Shown here: positions 42,806 through 51,112 of the stretch, piece by piece
Position numbering within the stretch: the stretch's first letter is position 1
How the letters are laid out: every line of letters begins with the position of its first letter
From: Rhizobium mayense
GTDB lineage: Bacteria > Pseudomonadota > Alphaproteobacteria > Rhizobiales > Rhizobiaceae
Direction: 5' to 3'
DNA: 64,000 nucleotides
NCBI RefSeq assembly: GCF_030272705.1
Contig: NZ_JARFYM010000003.1
Span: 248,001 to 312,000 of the forward strand
Notes under the pieces: model-generated
Databases searched by the model: none
Told to the model about the DNA's origin: nothing
Seen by the model: the letters and a program-made list of their open reading frames with translations, nothing else
Position numbers and translations under genes: made by a program

Positions 42806-44203
42806 ATCACGACACGCGATACCAAAAATGATTCCATCATCCCGGAAGCAATAAAGCATCGGGATGACACGCATGCCGTTGTTGTTGTTCCCGTTCTGAA
42901 GCAGGCGCGCTCGGCGCGTTCAGCGCAGGCGGATAGCGCGATAATAACCTCACGTTCCCCTGAGAGCCGGCTCGAAGAAGCCAAGGGTCTCGCACTGGCC
43001 ATTGACCTCAATGTGGTCAACGGCTCGATCGTGCCCATCAACGACCCCCGTCCCGCGACGCTACTCGGCACTGGCAAGATCGAAGAAATTCGCGCACTGC
43101 TTGATGAATTCAACGCCGGGCTGGTGATCGTCGATCATCCGCTCACGCCGGTGCAGCAGCGCAATCTTGAGAAGGAATGGAACGCCAAGGTCATCGACCG
43201 CACGGGTCTCATCCTCGAAATCTTCGGCCGCCGCGCCTCCACCAAGGAAGGTACGCTACAGGTCGAACTTGCGCATCTGAACTATCAGAAGGGCCGATTG
43301 GTCCGGAGCTGGACCCACCTTGAGCGTCAGCGGGGCGGTGCGGGTTTCATGGGCGGCCCTGGCGAAACCCAGATCGAAGCCGACCGGCGCTTGCTTCAGG
43401 AGCGCATCATCCGGCTCGAGCGCGAGCTGGAGCAGGTTGTGCGCACCCGTCAGCTTCATCGCGCCAAGCGCCGGAAGGTGCCGCATCCGATCGTGGCGCT
43501 GGTCGGCTACACCAATGCCGGCAAATCGACGCTGTTCAACCGGATCACCGGCGCCGGGGTCTTGGCCGAGGACATGTTGTTTGCGACGCTCGATCCGACG
43601 CTACGGCGCATGAAGCTGCCGCATGGCCGCACCGTCATCTTGTCCGATACCGTCGGCTTCATTTCCGATCTGCCGACCCACCTCGTGGCCGCTTTTCGCG
43701 CTACGCTGGAAGAAGTCTTGGAAGCCGACCTGATCCTGCATGTCCGCGATCTTTCTGATGACGACAATCAGGCGCAGAGCGCCGATGTCATGCGAATCCT
43801 CGGTGATCTCGGCATCGGCGAGGCGGAGGGGGCGGAGCGCATCCTCGAAGTCTGGAACAAGATCGACCGCCTGGAACCGGAGATCCACGACGCCATCGTC
43901 CAAAAGGCATCGACGGCCGAAAACGTCATCGCGGTATCGGCAAGAAGCGGCGAGGGCGTCGATCGCCTGATGGACGAAATCAGCCGCCGGCTCTCCGGTG
44001 TCCTGACCGAGACGACGATCACGCTGCCCGTCGACAGGCTGGCATTGTTGCCGTGGCTCTACAATCACGCCATCGTCGATGCTCGCGAAGACAACGAAGA
44101 CGGCACGGTCACGCTGGATGTGCGCCTCACCGAGACGGAAGCGGCGGAGCTGGAGCGGCGCATGGGCAACGGTCCGAAGCCGCAGCGTGAAGACTGGGAA
44201 TAG
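42806..44203 (+). CDS. hflX: GTPase HflX (start codon not canonical or uncertain)
   Basis: Ribosome-associated translational GTPase that splits stalled ribosomes. N-terminal HflX domain (RLEEAKGLALAIDLNVVNGSIVPI, LLGTGKIEEI), a coiled-coil linker, then the GTPase domain: G1 ALVGYTNAGKSTLF, G3 DTVGFISDLP and G4 NKID. The first canonical start codon is GTG at 43013, but that cuts inside the conserved N-terminal domain. In-frame coding sequence continues upstream to the hfq stop with no ATG, GTG or TTG. The best alternative is ATC at 42806 (ITTRDTKND), nine bases after an AGGA. The 3' end and identity are certain; the start is not. Confidence 0.9.
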   Translation: MTTRDTKNDSIIPEAIKHRDDTHAVVVVPVLKQARSARSAQADSAIITSRSPESRLEEAKGLALAIDLNVVNGSIVPINDPRPATLLGTGKIEEIRALLDEFNAGLVIVDHPLTPVQQRNLEKEWNAKVIDRTGLILEIFGRRASTKEGTLQVELAHLNYQKGRLVRSWTHLERQRGGAGFMGGPGETQIEADRRLLQERIIRLERELEQVVRTRQLHRAKRRKVPHPIVALVGYTNAGKSTLFNRITGAGVLAEDMLFATLDPTLRRMKLPHGRTVILSDTVGFISDLPTHLVAAFRATLEEVLEADLILHVRDLSDDDNQAQSADVMRILGDLGIGEAEGAERILEVWNKIDRLEPEIHDAIVQKASTAENVIAVSARSGEGVDRLMDEISRRLSGVLTETTITLPVDRLALLPWLYNHAIVDAREDNEDGTVTLDVRLTETEAAELERRMGNGPKPQREDWE

Positions 44204-44208
44204 GCGTC

Positions 44209-45045
44209 CTATTCCGCGAGCTGGCGCTCGATCACCTTCGCCGCCTGCCAAATATCTTCCATCCGCTCAAGAGAAGCGCCGTCCAGGGTTTCTCCTTCGG
44301 CGGCGAGCGTCGTTTCGATATGATTGAAACGACGGCGGAACTTCGTGTTCGTGCCGCGCAATGCCTGCTCCGGATCTGCGTTCACATGCCGACCGATGTT
44401 GACGACAGCGAAGATCAGGTCGCCCAGCTCGTCGCTGACCTTGGCCTTGTCGCCGCTCGCAAGTGCCACCCGCAATTCGTCTATCTCCTCCTCGATCTTG
44501 TCGAGGATCGGCTCGGGCGCTGACCAGTCGAAGCCGACATTGGCGGCGCGTTCCTGCAATTTCAGCGCCTCGGTTAAGGCCGGGAATGAGCGCTGCACCG
44601 AACCGAGGAAACCGGTTTTGAAATCCTCGGAAATACCTCGCCGCGCCCGGCGCTCGGCTCGTTCGCGCTTCTCGTCAGCCTTGATCTCTTCCCATTGTAC
44701 TTTCACTGCATCAGGGGTATCGGCGCTGGAGACGGCGAAGACATGCGGGTGCCGGCGGATCATCTTGCGGGTAATGGCTTCCACCACGTCACCGAAGGAG
44801 AATTCGCCTGCCTCCTCGGCCATGCGGGCGTGGTAAACGACCTGCAGCAGGAGATCCCCGAGCTCCTCGCAGAGATCGTCCATATCCTTGCGTTCGATCG
44901 CGTCCGAAACCTCATAAGCTTCCTCGATCGTGTAGGGCTTGATGGTTTCGAAGCTCTGGACGATGTCCCAGGGGCAACCGGTTTCGGGATTACGCAGCGC
45001 CGCCATGACTTCGATCAGGCGGGATATGTCTCGCGATGCTTCCAT
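44209..45045 (-). CDS. mazG: Nucleoside triphosphate pyrophosphohydrolase MazG
   Basis: Hydrolyses NTPs and dNTPs to monophosphates; protects against aberrant nucleotides and modulates (p)ppGpp. The product is 278 aa with two MazG repeats. The first has the metal motif EEAYEVSDAIERKDMDDLCEELGDLLLQVVYHARMAEE; the second, IEEEIDELRVALASGDKAKVSDELGDLIFAVVNIGRHV. An EEIK-type segment lies between them. ATG at 45045 is used; the TTG 15 bases upstream is less likely. Tail-to-tail with hflX with a five-base gap. Confidence 0.95.
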   Translation of the reverse strand: MEASRDISRLIEVMAALRNPETGCPWDIVQSFETIKPYTIEEAYEVSDAIERKDMDDLCEELGDLLLQVVYHARMAEEAGEFSFGDVVEAITRKMIRRHPHVFAVSSADTPDAVKVQWEEIKADEKRERAERRARRGISEDFKTGFLGSVQRSFPALTEALKLQERAANVGFDWSAPEPILDKIEEEIDELRVALASGDKAKVSDELGDLIFAVVNIGRHVNADPEQALRGTNTKFRRRFNHIETTLAAEGETLDGASLERMEDIWQAAKVIERQLAE

Positions 45046-45071
45046 CGGGGCCTCTATCAATCTTGTCTTGG

Positions 45072-45659
45072 TCAGTTCAGTGGAATGTCGTTTTCGCTCT
45101 TGGACGCCTGATAGCTCTCAGAGAGCGCGGCATAGGCGGCCTTGATGCGCGCCGTCTGTTCCTTGAGTGCCGTCTTTAGCGGGTCCGCCTCGGTTTCGAT
45201 GAGATCGGCGACAGCAAAGCTGTTCCAGAACGCGTTTTGCCGGCGGTATCCACCCGGTTCCAGCCCGAACACCTCTTTCAGGATCTTCAGGTCATGCGGG
45301 ATTGCGAAAGCGTCGCGGGAATCCTCGTGGCTGAAGAAATAGTAGAAATTATCGAAACCTGCCCAGGTGATTGCCGACATGCACATGGTGCAGGGCTCAT
45401 GGGTGGAGAGGAAAATCAGGTCCTTGGTCACGGGCTTTTGGCCAAGTTCGTGGAAGCGCTTCAAAGCATGCACTTCGCCATGCCAAAGTGGATTTTCGAG
45501 CTCGTTGTTCGTTTCGGCGATGACCAGCGACAGGTCGGATTTGCGCAGGATCGCGGCGCCGAACACCTTGTTCCCGGCGGCAACGCCCCTTTGCGTCATC
45601 GGCATGATATCGTGTTCCATCACATCAAGGAGGCGAGGGGCGATGGTGTTGGCGGACAA
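45072..45659 (-). CDS. Nucleoside/cytidine deaminase-family protein
   Basis: Zinc deaminase of 195 aa. The zinc-binding and catalytic motifs are present: HGEVHALKRFHELG (His and catalytic Glu) and THEPCTMCMSAITWAGF (PCxxC). The C-terminal half (DLKILKEVFGLEPGGYRRQNAFWNSF) is of a branch other than TadA or CDA, so the substrate (guanine, cytosine or another base/nucleoside) is open. Start: TTG at 45659 with a GGAG eight bases upstream; the first in-frame ATG is 13 codons later without such a site. It is just upstream of mazG (26-base gap), a nucleotide-clean-up pair. Confidence 0.85.
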   Translation of the reverse strand: MSANTIAPRLLDVMEHDIMPMTQRGVAAGNKVFGAAILRKSDLSLVIAETNNELENPLWHGEVHALKRFHELGQKPVTKDLIFLSTHEPCTMCMSAITWAGFDNFYYFFSHEDSRDAFAIPHDLKILKEVFGLEPGGYRRQNAFWNSFAVADLIETEADPLKTALKEQTARIKAAYAALSESYQASKSENDIPLN

Positions 45660-45948
45660 GCGGCATACTCCGAAACATTTTTCCTCATCTTAACGGTATC
45701 GCTGGCTCGGCGGAATGCGCAAATGACGTATGGACTCTGTTTGCCACAGGCAATAGGACTGTCTTTGACGGCAAGAAGTCTTAAAAGTCTATGGATTTCC
45801 TGTATTTATCTTATTTTGGGCGTCTGGTGAGTTTTGCTCAAATCGGAGAGATGTCGAGCAAAAGAATACGGACTCGCCGGCCCATTAGAATTTCTGTTTC
45901 TTCATTCTCTTGGCTGCTAGGGTGATATTCGGGCAATCTCGAAGTGGA

Positions 45949-47391
45949 ATGATAATGCCTCCCAAGACTGACCAGCTCTCGGTGTTTCCTGCCTTCTTTC
46001 GTGTGGAAGGGAAGACGGCGGCTGTCTTCGGCAATGGTGATGAAGCCTTTGCCAAGACGCGGTTGCTGATGAACACGCAGGCGCAGATCGTCGCCTATAC
46101 GCAGACGCCGGAAGCCGACTATCATTCCTTCCTGATCGCCAACCGTATTGAGACCGTGCGTACAGCCTTTTCGCCGGATCAGGTCAAAGGCGCCGCTCTG
46201 GTATTCGCCGCCACCGGCGATGCCGTAGCCGACCGCGCAATTGTCGACGCCGCCCGCGCTGAAAGAATTCCGGCGAACGCCGTCGATCAGCCGGACTATT
46301 GCGATTTCTACACCCCGGCGCTGGTCAATCGTGCCCCTGTGGCCGTTGCGATCGGTACGGAAGGCGCCGGCCCCGTGCTGGCGCAGATGATCCGCGCGCA
46401 GATCGATCAGATACTCTCGCCCTCGCTCGGCAAGCTCGCGGAGCTGGCGACGAGCTATCGCAAGTCTGTCGATCGCCTCGTGCCGCGTGGGGTCGCCCGC
46501 CGCGTTTTCTGGCGTCGCTTCTTTTCCGGTCCTGTCGCCGACGCGGTAAGCGCCGGCCATCTGCCGCAAGCCGAACGGGCCGCCGACAGTCTGCTGCACG
46601 CGATGCACAAGGTCGAAGGTCATGTGTGGCTGGTCGGCGCCGGCCCTGGCGCGGAAGATTTGCTGACGCTGCGCGCTCAGCGGGTGATGATGGAAGCAGA
46701 TGTCATCGTCTATGACGCCCTTGTACCGCAGGCGATCGTCGATATGGGCCGCCGTGATGCCGAACGTCTTTCCGTCGGCAAGCGCAAGGGCTGCCACACC
46801 AAATCGCAGGAAGAGATCAACGATCTGCTGGTGCAGCTTGGCCGCGACGGCAAGCGTGTCGTGCGACTGAAGTCCGGCGACCCCCTGGTCTATGGCAGGG
46901 CAGGCGAGGAAATGGCTGCGCTTCGTGCCGCCGGCGTGACTTATGAGATCGTTCCGGGCATCACCTCGGCCTTTGCCGCTGCGGCCGATTTCGAGCTGCC
47001 GTTGACGCTGCGTGGCGTCGCATCATCGCTGGTCTTCACTACCGGTCACGACCTGACCGGCAACGTCCTGCCGGACTGGGCGAGCCTTGCCGTATCCGGT
47101 GCGACCATCGCCGTCTATATGGGCCGCACGGTCGCCGCTTCCGTTGCCGGCCGCCTGATGGAAGCCGGACTTCCGCCCGAGACCACCGTTGCGGTCATCG
47201 AGAACGCCAGCCGCCGCGACCGCCGTCTCATGCACGGCACATTGAAAGATCTGCCTGACCTGGAGCATCGCGAAGAGCTGAGCGGCCCGGTCATGGTCAT
47301 CATTGGCGATGCTGTCGCCGGCGCTAATTTCGAACAGTCCGAGCCGCTGGTCCGTCAGGAGACCGCCGCTCAAGAATTTGCAAGGAGCTGA
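45949..47391 (+). CDS. cysG: Siroheme synthase (CysG, trifunctional)
   Basis: Makes siroheme from uroporphyrinogen III in three activities. The product is about 480 aa from ATG 45949 (a second ATG is at 45955; the frame opens at a TTG at 45910). N-terminal precorrin-2 dehydrogenase/ferrochelatase part: FFRVEGKTAAVFGNGDEAFAKTRLL (NAD site) and PANAVDQPDYCDFYTPALV. C-terminal SUMT methyltransferase: VWLVGAGPGAEDLLTLRA, VVRLKSGDPLVYGRAGEE and VVPGITSA-type (YEIVPGITSAFAAAADFELPLT). Siroheme is the cofactor of the sulfite reductase two genes downstream. Confidence 0.95.
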   Translation: MIMPPKTDQLSVFPAFFRVEGKTAAVFGNGDEAFAKTRLLMNTQAQIVAYTQTPEADYHSFLIANRIETVRTAFSPDQVKGAALVFAATGDAVADRAIVDAARAERIPANAVDQPDYCDFYTPALVNRAPVAVAIGTEGAGPVLAQMIRAQIDQILSPSLGKLAELATSYRKSVDRLVPRGVARRVFWRRFFSGPVADAVSAGHLPQAERAADSLLHAMHKVEGHVWLVGAGPGAEDLLTLRAQRVMMEADVIVYDALVPQAIVDMGRRDAERLSVGKRKGCHTKSQEEINDLLVQLGRDGKRVVRLKSGDPLVYGRAGEEMAALRAAGVTYEIVPGITSAFAAAADFELPLTLRGVASSLVFTTGHDLTGNVLPDWASLAVSGATIAVYMGRTVAASVAGRLMEAGLPPETTVAVIENASRRDRRLMHGTLKDLPDLEHREELSGPVMVIIGDAVAGANFEQSEPLVRQETAAQEFARS

Positions 47392-47394
47392 TCC

Positions 47395-47709
47395 ATGGTC
47401 GACAAGGTTCTGACCGCAAACCGGCTGACCGACGGAATTGCCGTCTGGTTGAATGCCAACGGTGAGTGGGCGACCTCGCTGCAGGGGGCGCTGGTCGCCC
47501 GTGATGCCGAGGCGGAAACCTCGCTCGAGACGATCGGCAAGAAGGCCTATGCCGACAACAAGGTTGTCGATGTCGCTCTGATCGAGATTCAGGAAACCGG
47601 CGGCAAGCTCTGGCCGCTGCGCCTGCGTGAGCGCATCCGTGCCGAAGGTCCCACCATGGAATACGCGCCCGGTTATGCCGCGGCCGATCCGGAATTCATT
47701 GCAGTCTGA
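47395..47709 (+). CDS. DUF2849 protein
   Basis: Small protein of 104 aa found between cysG and sulfite/nitrite reductase genes in alphaproteobacteria. Sequence features: LTANRLTDGIAVWLNANGEW at the N-terminus, and LWPLRLRERIRAEGPTMEYAPGYAA at the C-terminus. No known catalytic motif. It starts 3 bases after the cysG stop and ends 7 bases before cysI, so it is clearly in the sulfite-assimilation operon; its function there is unknown. Confidence 0.88.
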   Translation: MVDKVLTANRLTDGIAVWLNANGEWATSLQGALVARDAEAETSLETIGKKAYADNKVVDVALIEIQETGGKLWPLRLRERIRAEGPTMEYAPGYAAADPEFIAV

Positions 47710-47716
47710 GGAAATC

Positions 47717-49390
47717 ATGTATCGCTACGACGAATTTGACCACGCCTTTGTCGCGGAACGGGTTGCGCAGTTCCGTGATCAGGTGGAGCGGCGCCTTTCG
47801 GGGGAACTCTCGGAAGATGCGTTCAAGCCGCTGCGCCTGATGAATGGCGTCTATCTGCAGCTCCATGCTTACATGCTGCGCATCGCTATTCCTTATGGCA
47901 CGCTGAGCTCACGCCAGGTGCGCATGCTCGCCCATATTGCGCGCACCTATGACCGCGGTTATGGCCATTTCACCACCCGCCAGAATCTGCAGTTCAACTG
48001 GCCGAAGCTGTCCGATATACCCGCCGTACTTGCCGAGCTTGCTTCGGTCGAGATGCACGCCATTCAGACGTCGGGCAATTGCATTCGCAACGTCACGGCC
48101 GACCATTTTGCCGGTGCCGCCGCCGACGAAGTCGCCGACCCGCGTCCTTATGCGGAAATCCTGCGGCAGTGGTCCTCCGTTCACCCGGAATTCTCCTTCC
48201 TGCCGCGCAAGTTCAAGATCGCCGTCACCGGTGCCGAGCGTGACCGTGCCGCCATTCAGGTGCACGACATCGGCCTGCATTTGAAGAAGAACGACAAGGG
48301 CGAGATCGGTTTTGCCGTCTATGTCGGAGGCGGGCAGGGCCGTACGCCAATGGTCGCCAAGCTGATCCGCGACTTCCTCCCGGAAGAAGACCTGCTGTCC
48401 TACACGACCGCCATCGTGCGCGTGTACAATCTGCACGGTCGCCGCGACAACAAATATAAGGCGCGCATCAAAATCCTCGTGCATGAAACCGGCGCCGAGG
48501 AATTGGCTCGCCAGGTCGAGGTCGAGTTTGCCAAGCTGAAGGACACGGAACTGAGACTTCCCGAGGCGGACGTTCAGGCGATCGCCAACTATTTCGCACC
48601 GCCGGCACTGCCCGAGCGCGCCGAAGGTTGGGAAAACCTCGCCCGTTGGAAGAAGGCCGATCCGGATTTTGCCCGTTGGGTGCAGCAGAATGTGCAGCCG
48701 CACAAGAACCCCGATTATGGCATGGTGACGATCTCGCTGAAGCCGATTGGCGGTATTCCGGGCGATGCTACCGACGCGCAGATGGAAGTGGTTGCCGATA
48801 TCGCCGAAGAATATGCCTTCGACGAAATCCGAGTCAGCCATGAGCAGAATCTGATCCTGCCGCATGTGGCCCTCGCCGATCTCGAAGCGGTGTATCGCGG
48901 CCTGGCTGCCGCCGGCCTGGCGACCGCCAATGCCGGTCTGATCACAGACATTATCGCCTGTCCCGGTCTCGACTATTGCGCTCTTGCCAATGCCCGTTCG
49001 ATCCCGGTTGCGCAGGAAATCTCCAAGCGCTTCGGTTCAGCCGAGCGTCAAGCCGAAATCGGTGAGCTGAAAATCAAGATTTCGGGCTGCATTAATGCCT
49101 GCGGCCATCACCATGTCGGCCATATTGGCCTGCTTGGCGTCGAGAAGAAGGGTGCAGAACTCTATCAGATCACGCTCGGCGGTTCCGGCGACGAGCATAC
49201 ATCGATCGGTGAAATCATCGGCCGCGGCTTTGAGCCGGACAAGGTGACCGACGCGATCGAGACGATCGTCGACACTTATCTCGGCCTGCGCCTGGAACAC
49301 TCCGAAACCTTCCTCGCCGCCTATCGCCGCGTCGGGCCGCAGCCCTTCAAGGATGCGCTCTACGGCTCTGCCGCGGCCGAAGCGGCGTAA
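47717..49390 (+). CDS. cysI: Assimilatory sulfite reductase (siroheme, ferredoxin-type)
   Basis: Reduces sulfite to sulfide using siroheme and a 4Fe-4S cluster. The product is 557 aa. Two ferrodoxin-like/siroheme repeats: first has GYGHFTTRQNLQFNWPKL and TSGNCIRNVTADHF. The C-terminal half has the four Cys of the coupled cluster: CPGLDYCALANARS and SGCINACGHHHVGHIG. Nitrite reductases share the fold, but cysG-DUF2849-DUF934 context supports sulfite. ATG at 47717 with a GAGGAAA site; the longer open frame overlaps the preceding gene and is not used. Confidence 0.93.
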   Translation: MYRYDEFDHAFVAERVAQFRDQVERRLSGELSEDAFKPLRLMNGVYLQLHAYMLRIAIPYGTLSSRQVRMLAHIARTYDRGYGHFTTRQNLQFNWPKLSDIPAVLAELASVEMHAIQTSGNCIRNVTADHFAGAAADEVADPRPYAEILRQWSSVHPEFSFLPRKFKIAVTGAERDRAAIQVHDIGLHLKKNDKGEIGFAVYVGGGQGRTPMVAKLIRDFLPEEDLLSYTTAIVRVYNLHGRRDNKYKARIKILVHETGAEELARQVEVEFAKLKDTELRLPEADVQAIANYFAPPALPERAEGWENLARWKKADPDFARWVQQNVQPHKNPDYGMVTISLKPIGGIPGDATDAQMEVVADIAEEYAFDEIRVSHEQNLILPHVALADLEAVYRGLAAAGLATANAGLITDIIACPGLDYCALANARSIPVAQEISKRFGSAERQAEIGELKIKISGCINACGHHHVGHIGLLGVEKKGAELYQITLGGSGDEHTSIGEIIGRGFEPDKVTDAIETIVDTYLGLRLEHSETFLAAYRRVGPQPFKDALYGSAAAEAA

Positions 49391-49400
49391 GGGGATGGCC

Positions 49401-49913
49401 ATGACGAAGATTTGGCGGGAAACCGGTTTTGTCGCAAACGATCCCTGGGTCATCGAGACCGATGAGGTGAAGGCGACCGAAGAGCAGAAGCCGCTGCTCG
49501 GCCTCGACGCATTGATTGCCAGGGCTGAGGAGAGCAACGATGTCGGCCTCGGCGTGGTGATCAAGCCCGCCGATGACGTGACCAGGCTGGAGCCCTATCT
49601 CTACCGCTTGGAGATTGTCGCCGTCGTTTTCCCGGCTTTCAACGATGGCCGCGCCTTCAGCCACGCTTCGCTACTGCGCCAGCGTCTCGGCTACACCAAC
49701 GAGCTGCGGGCGGTGGGCGATGTGTTGATCGATCAAATTCCGTTGATGCTGCGTGTCGGCATCGACAGTTTCGCGGTCACCAACGAAACGGCGCTCAAGC
49801 GGCTTTCGGAAAATCGCTTGCCGGGTATTCCGCACCACTATCAACCGGCTGTCAGGCATGCAGAAGGCGGCCAGGCCTTTAGCTGGCGGCGGGTATCGGC
49901 CAAATCGGTCTGA
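49401..49913 (+). CDS. DUF934 protein of the sulfite-assimilation operon
   Basis: Protein of 170 aa, KIWRETGFVANDPWVIETDE at the start, then VVIKPADDVTRLEPYLYRLEIVAVVFPAFNDGRAFSHASLLRQRLGYTNELRAVGDVLIDQ, the hallmark of DUF934 (oxidoreductase-like proteins coupled to cysI/cysH). Function unproven; probably an auxiliary of sulfite reduction. ATG 49401 is six bases after AAGGGG; an ATG at 49395 overlaps that site. It begins 10 bases after cysI, so it is the last gene of the operon. Confidence 0.88.
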   Translation: MTKIWRETGFVANDPWVIETDEVKATEEQKPLLGLDALIARAEESNDVGLGVVIKPADDVTRLEPYLYRLEIVAVVFPAFNDGRAFSHASLLRQRLGYTNELRAVGDVLIDQIPLMLRVGIDSFAVTNETALKRLSENRLPGIPHHYQPAVRHAEGGQAFSWRRVSAKSV

Positions 49914-49977
49914 TCTTACGAAGGTGGCAATTCGCGGCAATTTGACCGGGTCGGATTGCCATCATCCTGCCGATCAC

Positions 49978-50023
49978 CATATGTATTCTGGGGTCGGTTT
50001 AATCTTGACCAGAATACGCATAT
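49978..50023. promoter_or_regulatory. Inverted repeat in the fpr upstream region
   Basis: CATATG-TATTCTGG (49978-49991) and CCAGAATA-CG-CATAT (50009-50023) form a 13-bp inverted repeat with a 2-base bulge, around a 17-base loop. It could be an operator or an mRNA hairpin in the leader of fpr. Confidence 0.5.
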
Positions 50024-50064
50024 TTCATCTCCGCACCGCGGGATGGAATAGAATGCCTTTAAAA

Positions 50065-50091
50065 GCGGGCTGTATTATAATATCAGCCCGC
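50065..50091. promoter_or_regulatory. Near-perfect palindrome in the fpr leader
   Basis: GCGGGCTG (50065-50072) and CAGCCCGC (50084-50091) flank TATTATAATA, itself a perfect palindrome, so nearly all 27 bases are symmetric. The core TGT-ATTATAATA-TCA is close to the TGA-N9-TCA iron-responsive (IRO/RirA-type) pattern of rhizobia. It lies 53 bases before the fpr ATG. Operator role is inference. Confidence 0.5.
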
Positions 50092-50144
50092 AACGAGCAG
50101 ACAGCAAGATCGACATAGACGACGAATACGGGATCCGATACCGA

Positions 50145-50957
50145 ATGAACGCCCCTGCCAAGACCGAAGAATTTGTTTCCGCAGTGCCCGCCGGCGTTTT
50201 CGCCGAGAAGGTGCTAAGCGTGACGCATTATACCGACCGGCTCTTTCGTTTCACGATGACCCGGCCGCAGGGCTTCCGTTTCCGCTCGGGCGAATTTGCG
50301 ATGATCGGTCTCATGGTCGACGGCAAGCCGCTTTACCGCGCCTATTCGATCGCCAGCCCCGCCTGGGCCGACGAGCTCGAATTCTTCTCGATCAAGGTGC
50401 CGGACGGTCCGCTGACGTCGCATCTGCAGAATATCAAGCCGGGCGACGAAGTACTGATGCGCAAGAAGCCGACCGGCACGTTGGTGCTCGACGCGCTGAC
50501 GCCGGGCAAGCGGCTCTATATGTTCTCGACGGGGACCGGCATTGCGCCTTTCGCCAGCCTGATCCGCGATCCCGAAACCTATGAGAAGTTCGAGGAAGTG
50601 ATCCTCACCCACACCACCCGCGATGTAGCGGAGCTGAAATACGGCTTCGATCTCGTCGAGGAAATCCGCAACGATGAAATCCTGAGTGAAGTCGTCGGCG
50701 ACAAGCTGCGCCACTATGCGACCGTCACCCGCGAAGAGTTCCCCTTCAAGGGCCGCATCACCGATCTCATCGAAAGCGGCAAGCTCTTCGCCGATCTCGG
50801 CGTTCCCGCGTTGGATTCTGCTATCGACCGCGGCATGATCTGCGGCTCCTCGGCCATGCTGAAGGACACGAAGGACCTGCTTGAAAAGGCAGGGCTGAAT
50901 GAAGGCGCCAACAGCAAGCCGGCCGAATTCGTTATCGAACGTGCTTTCGTCGGCTAA
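50145..50957 (+). CDS. fpr: Ferredoxin--NADP reductase
   Basis: FAD flavoprotein of 270 aa that exchanges electrons between NADPH and ferredoxin/flavodoxin. FAD-binding RFTMTRPQGFRFRSGEFAMIGL and the RAYSIASPAW motif (RxYS); NADP-binding FSTGTGIAPFASLIRDPETYEKFEEVILTH and MICGSSAMLKDTKDLLE; C-terminal FVIERAFVG is the bacterial FPR tail (Fpr subclass ending in Phe-Val-Gly-type residues). It follows the sulfite-reductase operon, for which reduced ferredoxin is a likely donor; in other bacteria fpr responds to oxidative stress or iron. Confidence 0.95.
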   Translation: MNAPAKTEEFVSAVPAGVFAEKVLSVTHYTDRLFRFTMTRPQGFRFRSGEFAMIGLMVDGKPLYRAYSIASPAWADELEFFSIKVPDGPLTSHLQNIKPGDEVLMRKKPTGTLVLDALTPGKRLYMFSTGTGIAPFASLIRDPETYEKFEEVILTHTTRDVAELKYGFDLVEEIRNDEILSEVVGDKLRHYATVTREEFPFKGRITDLIESGKLFADLGVPALDSAIDRGMICGSSAMLKDTKDLLEKAGLNEGANSKPAEFVIERAFVG

Positions 50958-51053
50958 AGCAATTCCAGGAAAAGTGCGAAGCGGTTTTCCGTTCGGGATT
51001 GCGAAAACAAAAAGATGGAGCGGTTCAGCGTTTTTGTGAAAAGCAGAACCGCT
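50958..51053. repeat. Palindromic rhizobial intergenic repeat after fpr
   Basis: AGCAATTCC...GGGATTGC (50958-51003) forms an imperfect palindrome enclosing GAAAAGTGCGAAGCGGTTTTCC, and AGCGGTTC (51019-51026) with GAACCGCT (51046-51053) is a perfect 8-bp inverted repeat. In reverse complement the first part resembles the segments at 21993 and 27050. Mosaic intergenic repeats; function unknown. Confidence 0.65.
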
Positions 51054-51085
51054 GACAATTTTCAAATTCCGGAATAGAGAAGGGT

Positions 51086-51112
51086 GGTCTCGGCAGCGAG
51101 GCCGCCGTTTTT
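51086..51112 (+). terminator. Possible terminator after fpr
   Basis: GGTCTCG (51086-51092) and CGAGGCC (51097-51103) form a 7-bp stem with one G-U pair, followed after GCCG by five Ts. Moderate strength; it lies between convergent fpr and the GntR gene. Confidence 0.45.

Noticed and set aside
42548-44203. Hfq-HflX fusion by stop-codon readthrough
   Set aside because: The two genes share a frame, but the TAA is intact and Hfq ends at its normal length; a rare start codon for hflX is the simpler explanation.
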